Below, one piece after another: positions 1-9,012 of a stretch of 64,000 nucleotides of DNA. The notes under the pieces were generated by a model, which worked only from the letters and a program-made list of their open reading frames with translations, made no database searches and had not been told where the DNA came from. The position numbers were made by a program, and so were the translations under genes. Position 1 is the first letter of the stretch; every line of letters begins with the position of its first letter. Origin of the DNA: Chloroflexota bacterium. GTDB taxonomy: Bacteria; Chloroflexota; UBA11872; VXOZ01. Location of the stretch: the NCBI GenBank assembly GCA_958295775.1, contig CATQHC010000009.1, forward strand, positions 496,001-560,000, in the 5' to 3' direction.

Positions 1-132
1 GGCAAGCTGGAGAAACAGATAGTCCAGCCGCCGTTGCAGGCTGTCTCCAAATTCCCTTACGTCGGTTTTCCGGGCAGGAGATTCCAACTTACTAGGCGTT
101 GCCGGAGCCCTTTGCCCACCTAAAAAACGCAC
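1..132 (-). CDS. N-terminal fragment of an unidentified gene, cut by the window edge
   Basis: A leftward frame of 44 codons is open from a GTG codon at 132 to the window edge. The GTG is preceded by a strong ribosome-binding site (AAAGGAGA, about 8 bases upstream). The visible residues begin MRFLGGQRAPATPSK and continue basic and polar, with no recognisable domain and no signal peptide. It lies 52 bases downstream of the ilvD stop codon in the same direction, so it may be co-transcribed with ilvD. Only the Shine-Dalgarno site and the open frame support it; the function cannot be told from this fragment. Confidence 0.45.
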   Translation of the reverse strand, partial: MRFLGGQRAPATPSKLESPARKTDVREFGDSLQRRLDYLFLQLA

Positions 133-184
133 AGTGTTATCTCCTTTCACGGCAATGTGGGGAGATGCGCTTGACCAAACCCTC

Positions 185-1873
185 CTACTCGCAAACCGCC
201 CCGCGGGCCGCAGAGGTGACCAGCTTGGCGTATTTTGCGAGGACGCCTCTTGTGTAGCGGGGTTCCAGCGGTTGCCAGTGCTTGCGGCGTTCTGCTAGTT
301 CAACCTCGTCCACGTGCAGCGTGAGTTCCTGGTTGTCGCCGTCGATGGTGATTTGATCGCCTTCTTTAATCAGACCGATGGGGCCGCCCATGGCCGCTTC
401 CGGCGCCACGTGGCCTACCATCATGCCGTGGGTCGCGCCGGAAAAACGTCCATCGGTGATGAGTCCCACCGAATCGCCTAGGCCGCGGCCAAAGACCGCG
501 CCCGTCACGGCCAGCATCTCGCGCATGCCTGGCCCGCCCTTCGGTCCCTCGTTGCGGATGACGATCACGTCGCCTGCGTTGATGCGGCCTTTCACCACCG
601 CGGTAAAGGCGTCGTCCTCGATCTCAAAGACCCGCGCCGGACCGGAGTGCACACGGTTTGCGACACCCGCCACTTTCACCACCGCGCCATCCGGAGCTAG
701 GTTGCCGCGCAGAATGACCATCGTGCCGCCGGCAAATATCGGATCGTCCGCCGAGCGCACGATGTCCTGTCCGTTTTCCGACACCTGTGCGCCTGCCACG
801 TCTTCCGCCAGCGTATTGCCCGTCACCGTGAGGCAGTCACCGTGGAGCAGACCGGCTCGCAACATCTCCTGCATGATGAGCGGCACACCGCCCACCTTGT
901 CGAGGTCGGCCATCACGTACCGACCGCCGGGTCGCATGTCGGCAATATGGGGCACACGCTTGCTCACGCGGTCAATGTCGTCGAGATCGAACGGCACGCC
1001 CGCTTCCCACGCAATGGCGGGCAGATGGAGCGCCGCGTTCGTTGAACCGCCGGCTGCCAGCGCGACAGCTACCGAATTCTCCATCGACTCCTTTGTAATG
1101 ATGTCGGACGGCCTCCGGTTGTTGCGCACGCAGTCCATCACCAGATGGCCCGCGTCCACGCACACCTGATCGCGGCGTTCGTCCATGGCCGGCGGCGAGG
1201 CGCTGCCGGGTACCGAGAGACCCATCGCCTCCAGCGCGCTCGACATGGTGTTGGCCGTGTACATGCCGCCGCACGAGCCCGGCCCCGGACAGGCGTGCAA
1301 CTCAAGGTCGGTCAGTTCATCATCGCTCAGATTTCCGGCGGCGTGGGCGCCGACCGCCTCGAACACGTCCTGAATGGTCACGTCCTTGCCCTGCCAGCGC
1401 CCCGGCATAATGCTGCCGCCGTAAACGAAAACGCTGGGGATATCGAGGCGCGCCATGGCCATGGCGCAGCCCGGCAGGCTCTTATCGCACCCGGCAATGG
1501 TGACCACGCCGTCTAAGCGCTCGCCGATGGCAACCGCCTCAATCGAGTCCGCAATGATCTCCCGCGTCACCAGGCTGGTGCGCATACCTTCCGTGCCCAT
1601 GGCAATGCCGTCGCTGACCGTGATTGCAACGAACTCAATCGGCGTGCCGCCGGCTTCGCGAATACCTTTCTTGACCTTCTGCGCCAGCCGGTCCAGGTGG
1701 TAGTTGCAGGGCGTGACCTCGTTCCACGTGCTGGCGACGCCGATGAGAGGCTTCGCCAGGTCTTCGCTGCTAAAGCCCATGGCGTGGAACATCGAACGTG
1801 CGGGCGCGCTCTTTGGACCCACGGTGATGTCTTTGCTAAACGGTTTAATGTCGACGTTAGCGTCTTCGCTCAT
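185..1873 (-). CDS. ilvD: Dihydroxy-acid dehydratase
   Basis: IlvD dehydrates 2,3-dihydroxy-3-methylbutanoate (or -pentanoate) to the 2-oxo acid, the common step before the final transamination of valine and isoleucine synthesis, in the cytoplasm. The 562-residue product has the family's full length. Candidate iron-sulfur cluster cysteines are Cys56, Cys129 (in CDKSLPGC) and Cys201 (in CPGPGSCGG). The C-terminal signature GRFSGATHG is also present. The frame extends to a TTG at 1894, but AAGGAGA lies inside that extension about 10 bases before the ATG at 1873, so the ATG is the likely start. No other branched-chain amino acid genes are next to it. Confidence 0.96.
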   Translation of the reverse strand: MSEDANVDIKPFSKDITVGPKSAPARSMFHAMGFSSEDLAKPLIGVASTWNEVTPCNYHLDRLAQKVKKGIREAGGTPIEFVAITVSDGIAMGTEGMRTSLVTREIIADSIEAVAIGERLDGVVTIAGCDKSLPGCAMAMARLDIPSVFVYGGSIMPGRWQGKDVTIQDVFEAVGAHAAGNLSDDELTDLELHACPGPGSCGGMYTANTMSSALEAMGLSVPGSASPPAMDERRDQVCVDAGHLVMDCVRNNRRPSDIITKESMENSVAVALAAGGSTNAALHLPAIAWEAGVPFDLDDIDRVSKRVPHIADMRPGGRYVMADLDKVGGVPLIMQEMLRAGLLHGDCLTVTGNTLAEDVAGAQVSENGQDIVRSADDPIFAGGTMVILRGNLAPDGAVVKVAGVANRVHSGPARVFEIEDDAFTAVVKGRINAGDVIVIRNEGPKGGPGMREMLAVTGAVFGRGLGDSVGLITDGRFSGATHGMMVGHVAPEAAMGGPIGLIKEGDQITIDGDNQELTLHVDEVELAERRKHWQPLEPRYTRGVLAKYAKLVTSAARGAVCE

Positions 1874-2243
1874 AGGACCTACTCTCCTTGTCAAATGCCT
1901 CGCAGCTTACCCAACTTTGATAACTGGTGTTTTCGTGCGGAGTACAGCCATGCGCCTTGCACGGTTCTCTCCCAGCACTCTTCGCACGCGTGCGCTGTCC
2001 AAGTTGCTAACCCGGAGCACCCTGGCGTCAACTTTGGCGCACGTCGCGCGATCATATAGTAGAAGGATACCACCCCGCCGTGATGCATGCCGCCGGAAAC
2101 GGGCATCCCGTGCACGACGCGCCACAAACCCAATCATCCCTAATGGAAACTGCAGTATTCGCCTCTTCGCGGATCTGCGCTCACTGGACTATTCGGCGCG
2201 TTTCACAGCTCTTGCCAAGTGTCCTCGCATTCTGCTTCGGCTG
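1874..2243. other. Intergenic stretch without a recognisable gene
   Basis: Only short, mutually overlapping frames are present here, none with a convincing ribosome-binding site or domain. The ilvD ribosome-binding site lies at its left end. I see no tRNA, repeat or terminator. Confidence 0.5.
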
Positions 2244-2546
2244 CTAGCTGCCTCCGGCGATCTCCGCCCATTCGCGCTCCGGCAAGGCGCGCAGCGATTG
2301 CGTGACACAACCGGAGCTACGCAGGGCAAACTTGCCCCGGGCGCAAGCGACATCATCGGGAAACCCGACCATCAGCGCGCCGTCGAATTGACCTTTTGTA
2401 AAGTAGGTCTCCTTGAGCCAGCCGCCGTGTCATTCGCTTGTGCGGCGCGTTGCAGGCGCGCCGTGGGCAAAGGCCTCCTCAATCGGCCCTTCAAGATTGG
2501 CCAATTCCACGCTCGTCATCATGAGCAGCACAATTCGTGTCTGCAT
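2244..2546 (-). pseudogene. GYD-domain protein, interrupted by an in-frame TGA
   Basis: Reading leftward from the ATG at 2546 gives MQTRIVLLMMTSVELANLEG, then 38 codons in all before a TGA at 2430-2432. The same frame continues for about 61 more codons to a TAG. The continuation reads GGWLKETYFTKGQFDGALMV, then GFPDD and an ending like TQSLRALPEREW. This is the layout of small GYD-domain proteins: a beta strand at the start, then G-(K/R)-x-x-x-x-Y-x-x-x-G-x-(Y/F)-D, then a PDD turn and a ...TLRAF.. end. The two halves together give the expected length of about 100 residues. TGA is a normal stop here (it ends the sulfatase gene and znuA), so this looks like a nonsense-mutated gene. A sequencing error or a recent inactivation are both possible. 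The molecular role of GYD proteins is not well defined. Confidence 0.72.
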
Positions 2547-2724
2547 TGAGCCCGTCCTTGGAATACTCCTTGGTCTATCGGACCGTTCTGCCGAAGTTGT
2601 GCGTGGAGTGAGAAAGCCATTTATCGCAAGTTTTTTGAAGCCGCAAGCGACTGTCAGAGCAACCTCGTCGCAGATTGCTGCTGTGCCCGGCGCCACCCTT
2701 CATCGAGCGCAGGTTACATACGTG

Positions 2725-2748
2725 TCCTGAGCCTGTCGAAGTGCCTGC
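2725..2748. repeat. Dispersed repeat relic (CCTGAGCCTGTCGAAG type)
   Basis: The sequence TCCTGAGCCTGTCGAAGTG matches a short element common in bacterial intergenic DNA (TTCGACAGGCTCAGG and its complement). Related copies occur here at about 4785-4813, 32948-32976 and 33060-33084. Confidence 0.5.
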
Positions 2749-2787
2749 GCTACTGGAGAAACCGGCCTCGCCCTGTACTCGCCATCT

Positions 2788-2796
2788 TGCTACAAT
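2788..2796 (+). promoter_or_regulatory. Possible extended -10 promoter of the DUF3604 gene
   Basis: TGCTACAAT fits an extended -10 element (TGn then TAnAAT) 33 bases before the ATG at 2830. No good -35 hexamer is seen, which is acceptable for extended -10 promoters. Confidence 0.35.
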
Positions 2797-2829
2797 CTCA
2801 GTGTTCACTCTTGGAGTAAGGTCACTACA

Positions 2830-4752
2830 ATGACACCGCGCATACATGCTTCGGTCACACCAACGGTAGGAACCGCCGGCGAATACGGCACGTGGATCGT
2901 GCGCTGCATTGTTGAAGAAGGGGAGTTAGGTTCCGGTGACACGCTTGCCGTGGCACTGCCGAACTCCTGGCACGCATGGCTGCGCAACTCGGCCAAAGGG
3001 GTGCACAGCCTCGATCCCACCAGGCCCAACTACGTCTCTGCGTGCGCTTCCCGCGACGACGTTGAAATTCGCTGCACCGTGCCCGACGGCTCCACCGACG
3101 AGTACGAGAAGCGCACCCGTGACGCCCTTGCCGGGCCGCCCAATCGCTGCGCGTATCACACTGAGGTCACGGTCACGCAGGGAACACTGCGACCCGGCGA
3201 CTGGATCGACATCACCTATGGGGACACCAGCGGCGGCAGCCCGGGCTTCACTGCCGCGCTCCATCCCAACGGGCCTGAGCCCGTGCGCATTGCCGTGCTG
3301 ACGGAAGGAAACGGCGGAAAGAGGGACCTTCTCCCCGTGGATGCAAGTCCCCTCCTCATGACCAAAGCAGCAGAGCCCGTAGAGATTGCCGCCTACGCGC
3401 CCTCCCACGCTCGTGTCGGCACAGAAGCGGCCTGCCACGTCGTTGCGCTGGACGCTTGGCAGAATCCCGCTACGTCTGCACAACTCACGTTCAGGGTGAC
3501 GATCGCCGAAGGCCACGCGACACATCCCGCTATCATTGCCCTCAATCCGGAAACCGGTCAGTGCGTGGTGCCGTTTACACCTACCGCACCGGGGATACTG
3601 CGACTAAATGTCACCGCGCAATCGGATAATTTCTCGGCACAGTCGAACCCAATTCTCAGCGTTGCGGAGCTACCAGACGAGCGTGTATTTTGGGGCGATC
3701 TCCACTCCCACGCGCGGCGCAGCTTTGACGCCACCGGCGATCTCCCCTTCCATTACGCCCGCGACGTCGCGTACCTAAACTTCTACGCTCTCACCGACCA
3801 CGTCGAGGGACTGTCGGACGAGATGTGGCGGGACATTCGACTTGCGTCGCAAGACTGGTACAATCCCGGTCACTTCGCCACGATCCTCGGCTACGAGGCT
3901 ACTTTTCAAGCGCCCTGGGCGCACCACAATGTCTACTTCCGCGATGACGGCGACGTGCGTATCGGCAGACACAACGGCACGGTAAGAGACCTCTGGCAGC
4001 AGCTCTGCGCCGGTGAGGCCATGACCATCCCCCACCATACGGGGGTACGATTCTCCCCGAAGGCGAGCAATCTGCCTGGGGGCACCGACCCAAACATCGA
4101 TTGGCAGTACGCAGACGATGCCTTCCGCCGCGTCGTCGAGGTGTATTCGGGTCACGGTCTCTGCGAATACTACGACCCGGAGCATCCGCTGGCATACCAG
4201 CACTGCGATTTTTCGCTCAATGACTCGGCCCGAGGCCCCCATTATGCGCAGGACGGCTGGCTGACGGGACAGCGCATGGGAACGATCTGTTCGTCGGACA
4301 ACCATCAGGCGCAGCCGGGCAAGCGCCAGACCGGCCTGGCTGCGGTGTGGGCGCCCGCGCTCACGCGCACCGGCATCTTTGATAGCATCCACAACCGCCA
4401 GACCTACGGCACCACCGGCTCCCGAATTCTGCTGAAAGCCTGGGTAAACGATACGTTTATGGGACAAGAAACCGCCAGCGGCAATGGGTTGAGCGTGCGC
4501 GTCTGGGCGGTTGGCACAGATGACATCGCCTGGGTGGAGATCCTGAGAGGCGATCTGGACGCGCAGCGCTTCGACGTGGTCTACCGGGGGGAGCCCCAGG
4601 CAGCGGATTGCGCGTTCACGTGGGACGATCCCCGGCCGGTCGCTAATGCGCTCTACTACGTGCGGCTGCGGCAGCAAGCCCCCGTGGCCGGCCGCGTGGT
4701 GCAAGCGTGGTCAAGCCCGGTGTGGGTCGTGCAGGGCCATGAAAATGAATAA
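2830..4752 (+). CDS. DUF3604 family protein (PHP-like), paralogue 1
   Basis: The 640-residue protein has an N-terminal beta-rich half (about residues 1-285) and a C-terminal half from about residue 288. The C-terminal half opens with WGDLHSH, followed by ALTDHVEG and later TIPHHTG and SSDNHQAQ. These spaced His/Asp clusters resemble the metal-binding motifs of PHP-type phosphoesterases and match the DUF3604 family, whose reaction is unknown. There is no signal peptide. The ATG is preceded by AAGG at 8 bases. The gene stands alone between ilvD and the leftward enolase group. A second copy of similar length (15967-17883) shares the architecture, so this genome has at least two. Substrate not identifiable. 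Confidence 0.85.
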   Translation: MTPRIHASVTPTVGTAGEYGTWIVRCIVEEGELGSGDTLAVALPNSWHAWLRNSAKGVHSLDPTRPNYVSACASRDDVEIRCTVPDGSTDEYEKRTRDALAGPPNRCAYHTEVTVTQGTLRPGDWIDITYGDTSGGSPGFTAALHPNGPEPVRIAVLTEGNGGKRDLLPVDASPLLMTKAAEPVEIAAYAPSHARVGTEAACHVVALDAWQNPATSAQLTFRVTIAEGHATHPAIIALNPETGQCVVPFTPTAPGILRLNVTAQSDNFSAQSNPILSVAELPDERVFWGDLHSHARRSFDATGDLPFHYARDVAYLNFYALTDHVEGLSDEMWRDIRLASQDWYNPGHFATILGYEATFQAPWAHHNVYFRDDGDVRIGRHNGTVRDLWQQLCAGEAMTIPHHTGVRFSPKASNLPGGTDPNIDWQYADDAFRRVVEVYSGHGLCEYYDPEHPLAYQHCDFSLNDSARGPHYAQDGWLTGQRMGTICSSDNHQAQPGKRQTGLAAVWAPALTRTGIFDSIHNRQTYGTTGSRILLKAWVNDTFMGQETASGNGLSVRVWAVGTDDIAWVEILRGDLDAQRFDVVYRGEPQAADCAFTWDDPRPVANALYYVRLRQQAPVAGRVVQAWSSPVWVVQGHENE

Positions 4753-4784
4753 GAGACTTTGGATGCTATCGCGGTTTTCCGCTC

Positions 4785-4813
4785 ACCTTGCGACAGGCTC
4801 AAGGCGAACGGAA
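4785..4813. repeat. Dispersed repeat relic (GCGACAGGCTCAAGGCGAACGG type)
   Basis: CACCTTGCGACAGGCTCAAG is a diverged copy of the TTCGACAGGCTCAGG intergenic element. It lies just after the DUF3604 stop codon, between two convergent genes. Confidence 0.45.
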
Positions 4814-4918
4814 AGCTCACTTCCTCGCACACATACCATACTGCCGCCTCAGTGCGCTTGGCATTGCAGATTCCTGCCGTAGTGTTTCAAGTATTCTCAG
4901 GCTCCCGCGCACATTGAT

Positions 4919-6274
4919 TCAAAGTGTGTCGAGAAAATGCGTAAAGACCTTACGTCCCCGATATACGCCGTACGCCCCCAACTCTTCCTCGATGCGCAGG
5001 AGTTGGTTGTACTTTGCCAGCCTTTCGGAGCGCGTAATCGAACCGATTTTGATCTGCCCTGCGTTGGCGCCAACCGCCAAATCGGCAATAGTCGCGTCCT
5101 CGGTCTCACCGGAGCGCGCGGAGACCACGGGCAAGTAGCCATGGGCGCGGGCCAGACGGAGCGTCGCGATGGCAGCCGTGAGAGTGCCGACTTGATTCAC
5201 TTTGACGAGCACCGCATTCGCTGCCCCACGCGCAATGCCCATTTGCAACCGCCGCACATTCGTAACAAAGAGATCGTCACCGATGAGCTGCACGCGATTG
5301 CCCACCTGCGCCGTGAGCGCCTGCCAGCCGTCCCAATCGTCTTCCGCCAAGCCGTCCTCAATTGAGATTATGGGATAGTCGTCAACCCAGCGCGTGAGCA
5401 GCGCCACCATCTCTTCGCTGGAAAGCGTGCGACTCTCTGCGCTCAAGCGATACCGGCCGTCTTGATAGAAGTGCGTTGCCGCCACGTCGAGTCCAAGCGC
5501 CGCATCCTCTCCGGGGTGATAGCCGGCCTGCTCAATGGCTTCGATGAGTAGCCGCACCGCAGACTCATTCGCGTAGAACTCAGTCCTATTGACACCGGTT
5601 CTCGACTCGCTCCCACCACTTGCCGGAGCCAATCCCCCCTCATCCGCGACTAGGGTGCTCGCGCCCCGCGCCGTCAGAATTTTACCCATTGCGTGGTAGA
5701 CATTGCGCACCATCACCAGGGCGTCGCTGAAGCTTTGAGCGCCTACAGGTATGAGAAGAAAGTCCTGAAAGTCGACAATGCCCCGCGCGTGCAGGCCGCC
5801 GCTGAGGATGTTCACCATCGGCACCGGCAACTCTCGGCCCAGGCTGCCACCAAGATAGCGGTAGAGCGGGAGCCCAACGCACGCAGCCGCTGCATGCGCC
5901 GCCGCCAGGGAAACGCCAAGCACGGCATTGCCCCCAAGCCGGGTCAGGTTTGCCGTGCCGTCAGTATCAACCAGAATGGCGTCAACTTCGTGCTGACATC
6001 CCGCGTCAACTCCAAGCACCGCGGGACCCAGCACTTCATTCACGTGGCGCACCGCATGGCGCACGCCTTTGCCTTGGTAGCGGTCGGGGTCGCCGTCGCG
6101 AAATTCCAGGGCCTCGTGGCGTCCGGTGGAAGCCCCCGACGGCACGATGGCGCGGCCGCGCGCGCCGCTCGCTACGGTAACGTCCACTTCGACCGTGGGC
6201 ACACCCCGCGAGTCGAGCACCTCTCGCGCGTGCACACGCCTAATCGTCGTCGAGGGTTCAGCATTGTCATTCAC
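4919..6274 (-). CDS. Divergent enolase-family protein
   Basis: The protein is enolase-like over its whole length (451 residues from the GTG at 6274): [10 protein letters not shown] near the start, [42 protein letters not shown], and the end [13 protein letters not shown]. Canonical enolases interconvert 2-phosphoglycerate and phosphoenolpyruvate. Two conserved active-site positions are changed. The Glu of FQEF is Asp (FQDF), and the His of SHRSGETED is Ala (SARSGETED). The two catalytic lysines and the DEGG glutamate are kept. So it may be a slow or altered enolase, or an enolase paralogue acting on another phospho-acid. The frame stays open upstream to 6391 through a 21-bp tandem repeat; the GTG just before NDNAEPSTT is the better start, but its ribosome-binding site is weak. 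It follows a kinase-like gene by 116 bases and may share its transcript. Confidence 0.8.
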   Translation of the reverse strand: MNDNAEPSTTIRRVHAREVLDSRGVPTVEVDVTVASGARGRAIVPSGASTGRHEALEFRDGDPDRYQGKGVRHAVRHVNEVLGPAVLGVDAGCQHEVDAILVDTDGTANLTRLGGNAVLGVSLAAAHAAAACVGLPLYRYLGGSLGRELPVPMVNILSGGLHARGIVDFQDFLLIPVGAQSFSDALVMVRNVYHAMGKILTARGASTLVADEGGLAPASGGSESRTGVNRTEFYANESAVRLLIEAIEQAGYHPGEDAALGLDVAATHFYQDGRYRLSAESRTLSSEEMVALLTRWVDDYPIISIEDGLAEDDWDGWQALTAQVGNRVQLIGDDLFVTNVRRLQMGIARGAANAVLVKVNQVGTLTAAIATLRLARAHGYLPVVSARSGETEDATIADLAVGANAGQIKIGSITRSERLAKYNQLLRIEEELGAYGVYRGRKVFTHFLDTL

Positions 6275-6365
6275 GCGTTGAGTTCCGTCACTCCCGCGTT
6301 TGGTTCCGTCACTTACGCGTTGAGTTCCGTCTTTCCCGCGTTTGGTTCCGTCATTCCCGCGAAAG
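6261..6365. repeat. 21-bp tandem repeat, five units, upstream of the enolase-like gene
   Basis: Units begin at 6261 (diverged), 6282, 6303, 6324 and 6345. Each is 21 bp, starts GTTCCGTC and ends alternately in CCCGCGTTTG or ACGCGTTGA, so there is a 42-bp higher-order period. The last unit runs directly into a dispersed palindrome. Twenty-one bases is seven codons, so the repeat stays in frame with the enolase-like gene and would encode a (GTKR/GTQR)-containing heptad if translated. Confidence 0.88.
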
Positions 6366-6379
6366 CGGGAATCCATCCG
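6349..6379. repeat. Dispersed palindrome, family A (ATTCCCGCGAAAGCGGGAAT)
   Basis: A perfect inverted repeat, ATTCCCGC around a GAAA centre and GCGGGAAT, flanked by GTC and CCATC. It sits between the kinase-like gene and the enolase-like gene. The core resembles the dRS3-type repeat known from Neisseria (ATTCCC, 8 bases, GGGAAT). Other copies are at 6821-6857 and 53280-53316. Confidence 0.8.
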
Positions 6380-6390
6380 TTCTGATTGCA

Positions 6391-7551
6391 TTAATCCACC
6401 GTCTCCATGGCAATGCGCGTATAAATGTCTTCCATCGCGGAAGGCTGCTCCTGCAAGACAAAGCGACTCACACGCCGCACGGTCTCTTTGGTCGGTCCGT
6501 CCTTAATGTACTCGACCGGAGACTTACCATCGATGCGCGCCAGCATGAGACAACCAAGCTGCAGGCGGGTTTCGGCCTGCAACTCTCCCCAGTCCACTCC
6601 CGGCTGTTCGTCACGATAGCCATCCATGAGCGCCGTAACCGCCCGAAAATACTCCTGCTGAACATGAGAATTGACGATCGACTTGATGAGCAGGTGATTG
6701 ATACAGAACGCAATATCAAACGCCGGATCGCCCCAGTGCACGACCTCAAAATCGAGCAAGAGCAGGGGATTTGTGGGGGTTGCCTCGCTTCCTCCCTCAA
6801 GACCGGACGGCGCTCCCACTCCGTCATTCCCGCTTTCGCGGGAATCCATCTTCTCTTTGCCGCTGTCGTATCCAGGCGAATCGCGCTCTGAATTGGAGGC
6901 GGCGCGGGAATCCACTTTCTCGCGCACAACAAACATGTTCTTCGGGCTATAGTCCCCGTGCACGAGCGCCAGCTTCCGGGACTTCATTTGTGCAATTGCC
7001 TGTTCATACACCGGCTTCAGAGCCGGGTGCTTTTCTGCGGTGGTGTTGTAGTAGGGATCGACCCGCAACTGCCAGAACACCTCATCATCGCTGAACCGCT
7101 GCGTTACGGCCGGATCCTGAATGGCGTGCGTCTGCGCCAGCAGACGACCCGCTGCCTCAGCCACCGGCGCCTCTACCACTCCGGCGAGCAGGTCTTCCTT
7201 CCACAGCTTCGCCGACGGGGGCGCGCAGGACATGCCGTAGATGAAGTTCTCCTCGTCGATGAAGTAGATCTCCGGCACGGCGCCACCTGGCAAGTGATCC
7301 GCTACAATACGCAGCGCCTCGGCCTCCCGCAGCGCGCGGTCGATGCGTGACGGCCAGTACGCCTCTACCCGCAATTCGGGCAGCGCCTGCTTAAGCACCA
7401 GGCACTGTGAGGGAGTCCTGACCATGAGCACGATGTTCGAGACGCCGCCGCCCAGGGGTGCTACCGTCAGTTGAGCGTCAATAGGCAGCACACCCTGCGC
7501 CGCCAGATAACGCCCAATCTCCGCACTATCCATCTTATCGAGAGCAAGCAT
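6391..7551 (-). CDS. Aminoglycoside phosphotransferase / choline kinase family protein
   Basis: A small-molecule kinase fold of 386 residues. The N lobe is near residue 30 ([21 protein letters not shown]). The catalytic loop HGDYSPKN lies at about residue 196 and the metal-binding LLDFE motif at about 258, followed by [11 protein letters not shown]. Families with this pattern phosphorylate aminoglycosides, choline, homoserine or sugars such as methylthioribose; the substrate here is unknown. Between the catalytic loop and DFE are about 50 extra residues (209-257), rich in Ser, Gly and Asp. They are encoded by dispersed palindrome sequence (6821-6857 and a partial copy near 6903-6926) and keep the frame. 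The TTG-started frame reaches 7599; the ATG at 7551 (MLALDKMDS) is more likely. It is followed by the enolase-like gene. Confidence 0.82.
   Translation of the reverse strand: MLALDKMDSAEIGRYLAAQGVLPIDAQLTVAPLGGGVSNIVLMVRTPSQCLVLKQALPELRVEAYWPSRIDRALREAEALRIVADHLPGGAVPEIYFIDEENFIYGMSCAPPSAKLWKEDLLAGVVEAPVAEAAGRLLAQTHAIQDPAVTQRFSDDEVFWQLRVDPYYNTTAEKHPALKPVYEQAIAQMKSRKLALVHGDYSPKNMFVVREKVDSRAASNSERDSPGYDSGKEKMDSRESGNDGVGAPSGLEGGSEATPTNPLLLLDFEVVHWGDPAFDIAFCINHLLIKSIVNSHVQQEYFRAVTALMDGYRDEQPGVDWGELQAETRLQLGCLMLARIDGKSPVEYIKDGPTKETVRRVSRFVLQEQPSAMEDIYTRIAMETVD
6821..6857. repeat. Dispersed palindrome, family A, inside the kinase-like gene
   Basis: Thirty-seven bases here are identical to 53280-53316, including flanks (CCGTC on the left, CCATCTTCTCTT on the right) and the palindrome ATTCCCGC-TTTC-GCGGGAAT. 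Read leftward both encode [12 protein letters not shown] in frame. A partial second copy (GCGGGAATCCACTTTCTC) lies at 6903-6920. Confidence 0.88.
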
Positions 7552-7606
7552 CGTAACTGCGCCGATCCATTGCGACGACCAGCAGTAAGAGACTGGCAAA
7601 TTGCAT

Positions 7607-7849
7607 CTATAGTGGTTCCGCCCCTATCGCCCCAGCGACAGTGGCGCGTTCCATGTCCTCTAAGGACACCGCCGGGCTGTCATGCCGCAGCACGCCGTAC
7701 AAGCGGCCGATAGATCGCACCTTGACGATGCGCACTTCACCGTCCTCAATGACATAGCGAATGCGGTCTCCGGCCTGCACGCCGAGACTATCGCGCACAG
7801 CCTTAGGCAGCGTCGTTCGACCGCCGGTAGAGATTTTGGATTCAAGCAA
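7607..7849 (-). CDS. AbrB/MazE/PrlF-type DNA-binding protein (orphan antitoxin-like)
   Basis: The 80-residue product from a TTG at 7849 carries a swapped-hairpin AbrB domain: SKISTGGRTTLPKAVRDSLG, then GDRIRYVIEDGEVRIVK. This is the pattern of SpoVT/AbrB regulators and PrlF-type antitoxins, which bind DNA as dimers. The longer frame to 7933 has no plausible ribosome-binding site, while AAAGAG lies about 10 bases before the TTG. No toxin gene is adjacent. It sits 55 bases upstream of the kinase-like gene in the same direction and could regulate that small operon. Confidence 0.75.
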   Translation of the reverse strand: MLESKISTGGRTTLPKAVRDSLGVQAGDRIRYVIEDGEVRIVKVRSIGRLYGVLRHDSPAVSLEDMERATVAGAIGAEPL

Positions 7850-8023
7850 AATTGAGTCACTCTTTGTCCTGCGAAAGCAACATACTCTTGCATTTATAGC
7901 ATGCAAAGTGAACAGCCGTTGTGCAACTCTCACGAGTTATGCGAAGGGGAGGCTGTGTTTCCAGTCGGTTGAGTTCCAAGAAGAGACGAGGAGACAGCCC
8001 CCTTGCCTCCTTAAGACAGCAAG

Positions 8024-8719
8024 CTACCTGAAGGTATCCGGCCCAAGCGGCCGATAAACTCTATCGTGCCTCCCAGGACCCCACTCATCCGGGCCAAGCC
8101 CTTCTTCGTCGAACAGCGGATAGATGTCCGAGAGCCCGAACGTATAGGCTGACAGCCTCAGTTGGAGCCGCTGCGTATATACCATGAAATTGAAGAGACC
8201 CGCGGGATACCGCCCAATCAGGAGCACGGGAATCCAGGTAAGCCAGTACACAAGCATTACCAGAAGTCCAATTACAAACAAGAAGATGAAGAAAGGGACG
8301 AGTACGGCAAACCGGAATAATCCACCGGCGAGCGGCAGCGCCAATAAGCGGTTCGGCTGGGCCGGTATTGCAAATTCAAGCCGTACGCCATCGCTAGACT
8401 TGAGCGAAAACCCGGGGTACGTATCGCTGAGGCCGAGTGCAAAGCAGTTGGCTTTGGCTGTCAGCCGCATCGAACCAACGGCGAGGGCGTAGGCAGGCTC
8501 CCAATACTTGCCCGTCAAGAGCACGACAAACGCGTTAATGATGCTAAGGAAGATCGCGCCGAAGTCTACGAACAAGAGCCAGATACTTACCGGAATCACA
8601 ATCACGAGCTTGACTGCGCCGCCAATCACCGGCAACGCCCACAGACGATTTGGATTTTGTGGGTATTCTATGGTCAGCGATGAGTGGTCTCTTGCTTGTG
8701 TGGGAGTGCCGCTGTTCAT
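8024..8719 (-). CDS. DUF4389 membrane protein
   Basis: The 231-residue protein has two similar halves. Each begins with a YPQNPNRLWALP or PAQPNRLLALP motif and is followed by long hydrophobic segments (about residues 28-75 and 125-175), then a Tyr/Leu-rich stretch ending GLSDTYPGF or GLSDIYPLF. This duplicated layout matches DUF4389 proteins, integral membrane proteins of unknown function. The ATG at 8719 has AGGAG about 9 bases upstream and is preferred to the longer frame reaching 8767. It stands alone, facing the divergent M14 peptidase gene. Confidence 0.82.
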   Translation of the reverse strand: MNSGTPTQARDHSSLTIEYPQNPNRLWALPVIGGAVKLVIVIPVSIWLLFVDFGAIFLSIINAFVVLLTGKYWEPAYALAVGSMRLTAKANCFALGLSDTYPGFSLKSSDGVRLEFAIPAQPNRLLALPLAGGLFRFAVLVPFFIFLFVIGLLVMLVYWLTWIPVLLIGRYPAGLFNFMVYTQRLQLRLSAYTFGLSDIYPLFDEEGLGPDEWGPGRHDRVYRPLGPDTFR

Positions 8720-9012
8720 GGGCAAATCTCCTGTTCTCTTCACCACCCGCGTCCAAGCGAATACCAATGCACAGAGTCTTGTGAATATTGAGCATGAATT
8801 ACGCGGGACAAGACTACTCTACCGGCTCAATGCAACCATGACAAACCAGGTTGCAATCGCATTGGACAACTGTCTTGGCGCGCTTCTCGATCCGTTGGGT
8901 CACTCTTCACCGTGGCACGTGGTTTGCCGCCCACAATTTGACGTACACTGATTGGAGCCATGTTTCGCTACTGACCACGCACCAGGCAGTAACCTGCGCA
9001 AAGGAACATCAC

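Noticed and set aside
2430-2432. Recoding of the TGA in the GYD gene as tryptophan or selenocysteine
   Set aside because: TGA ends recognised genes here (the sulfatase and znuA), and no selenocysteine-type structure was seen, so nonsense mutation is simpler.
6261-6365. Possible CRISPR or iteron array near the enolase-like gene
   Set aside because: Units are contiguous 21-bp copies with no spacers, no replication or cas genes, and lead directly into a dispersed palindrome.
7607-7849. Toxin-antitoxin module
   Set aside because: The AbrB/PrlF-type protein has no toxin-like gene on either side; the neighbours are a kinase-like gene and an unrelated membrane protein gene.
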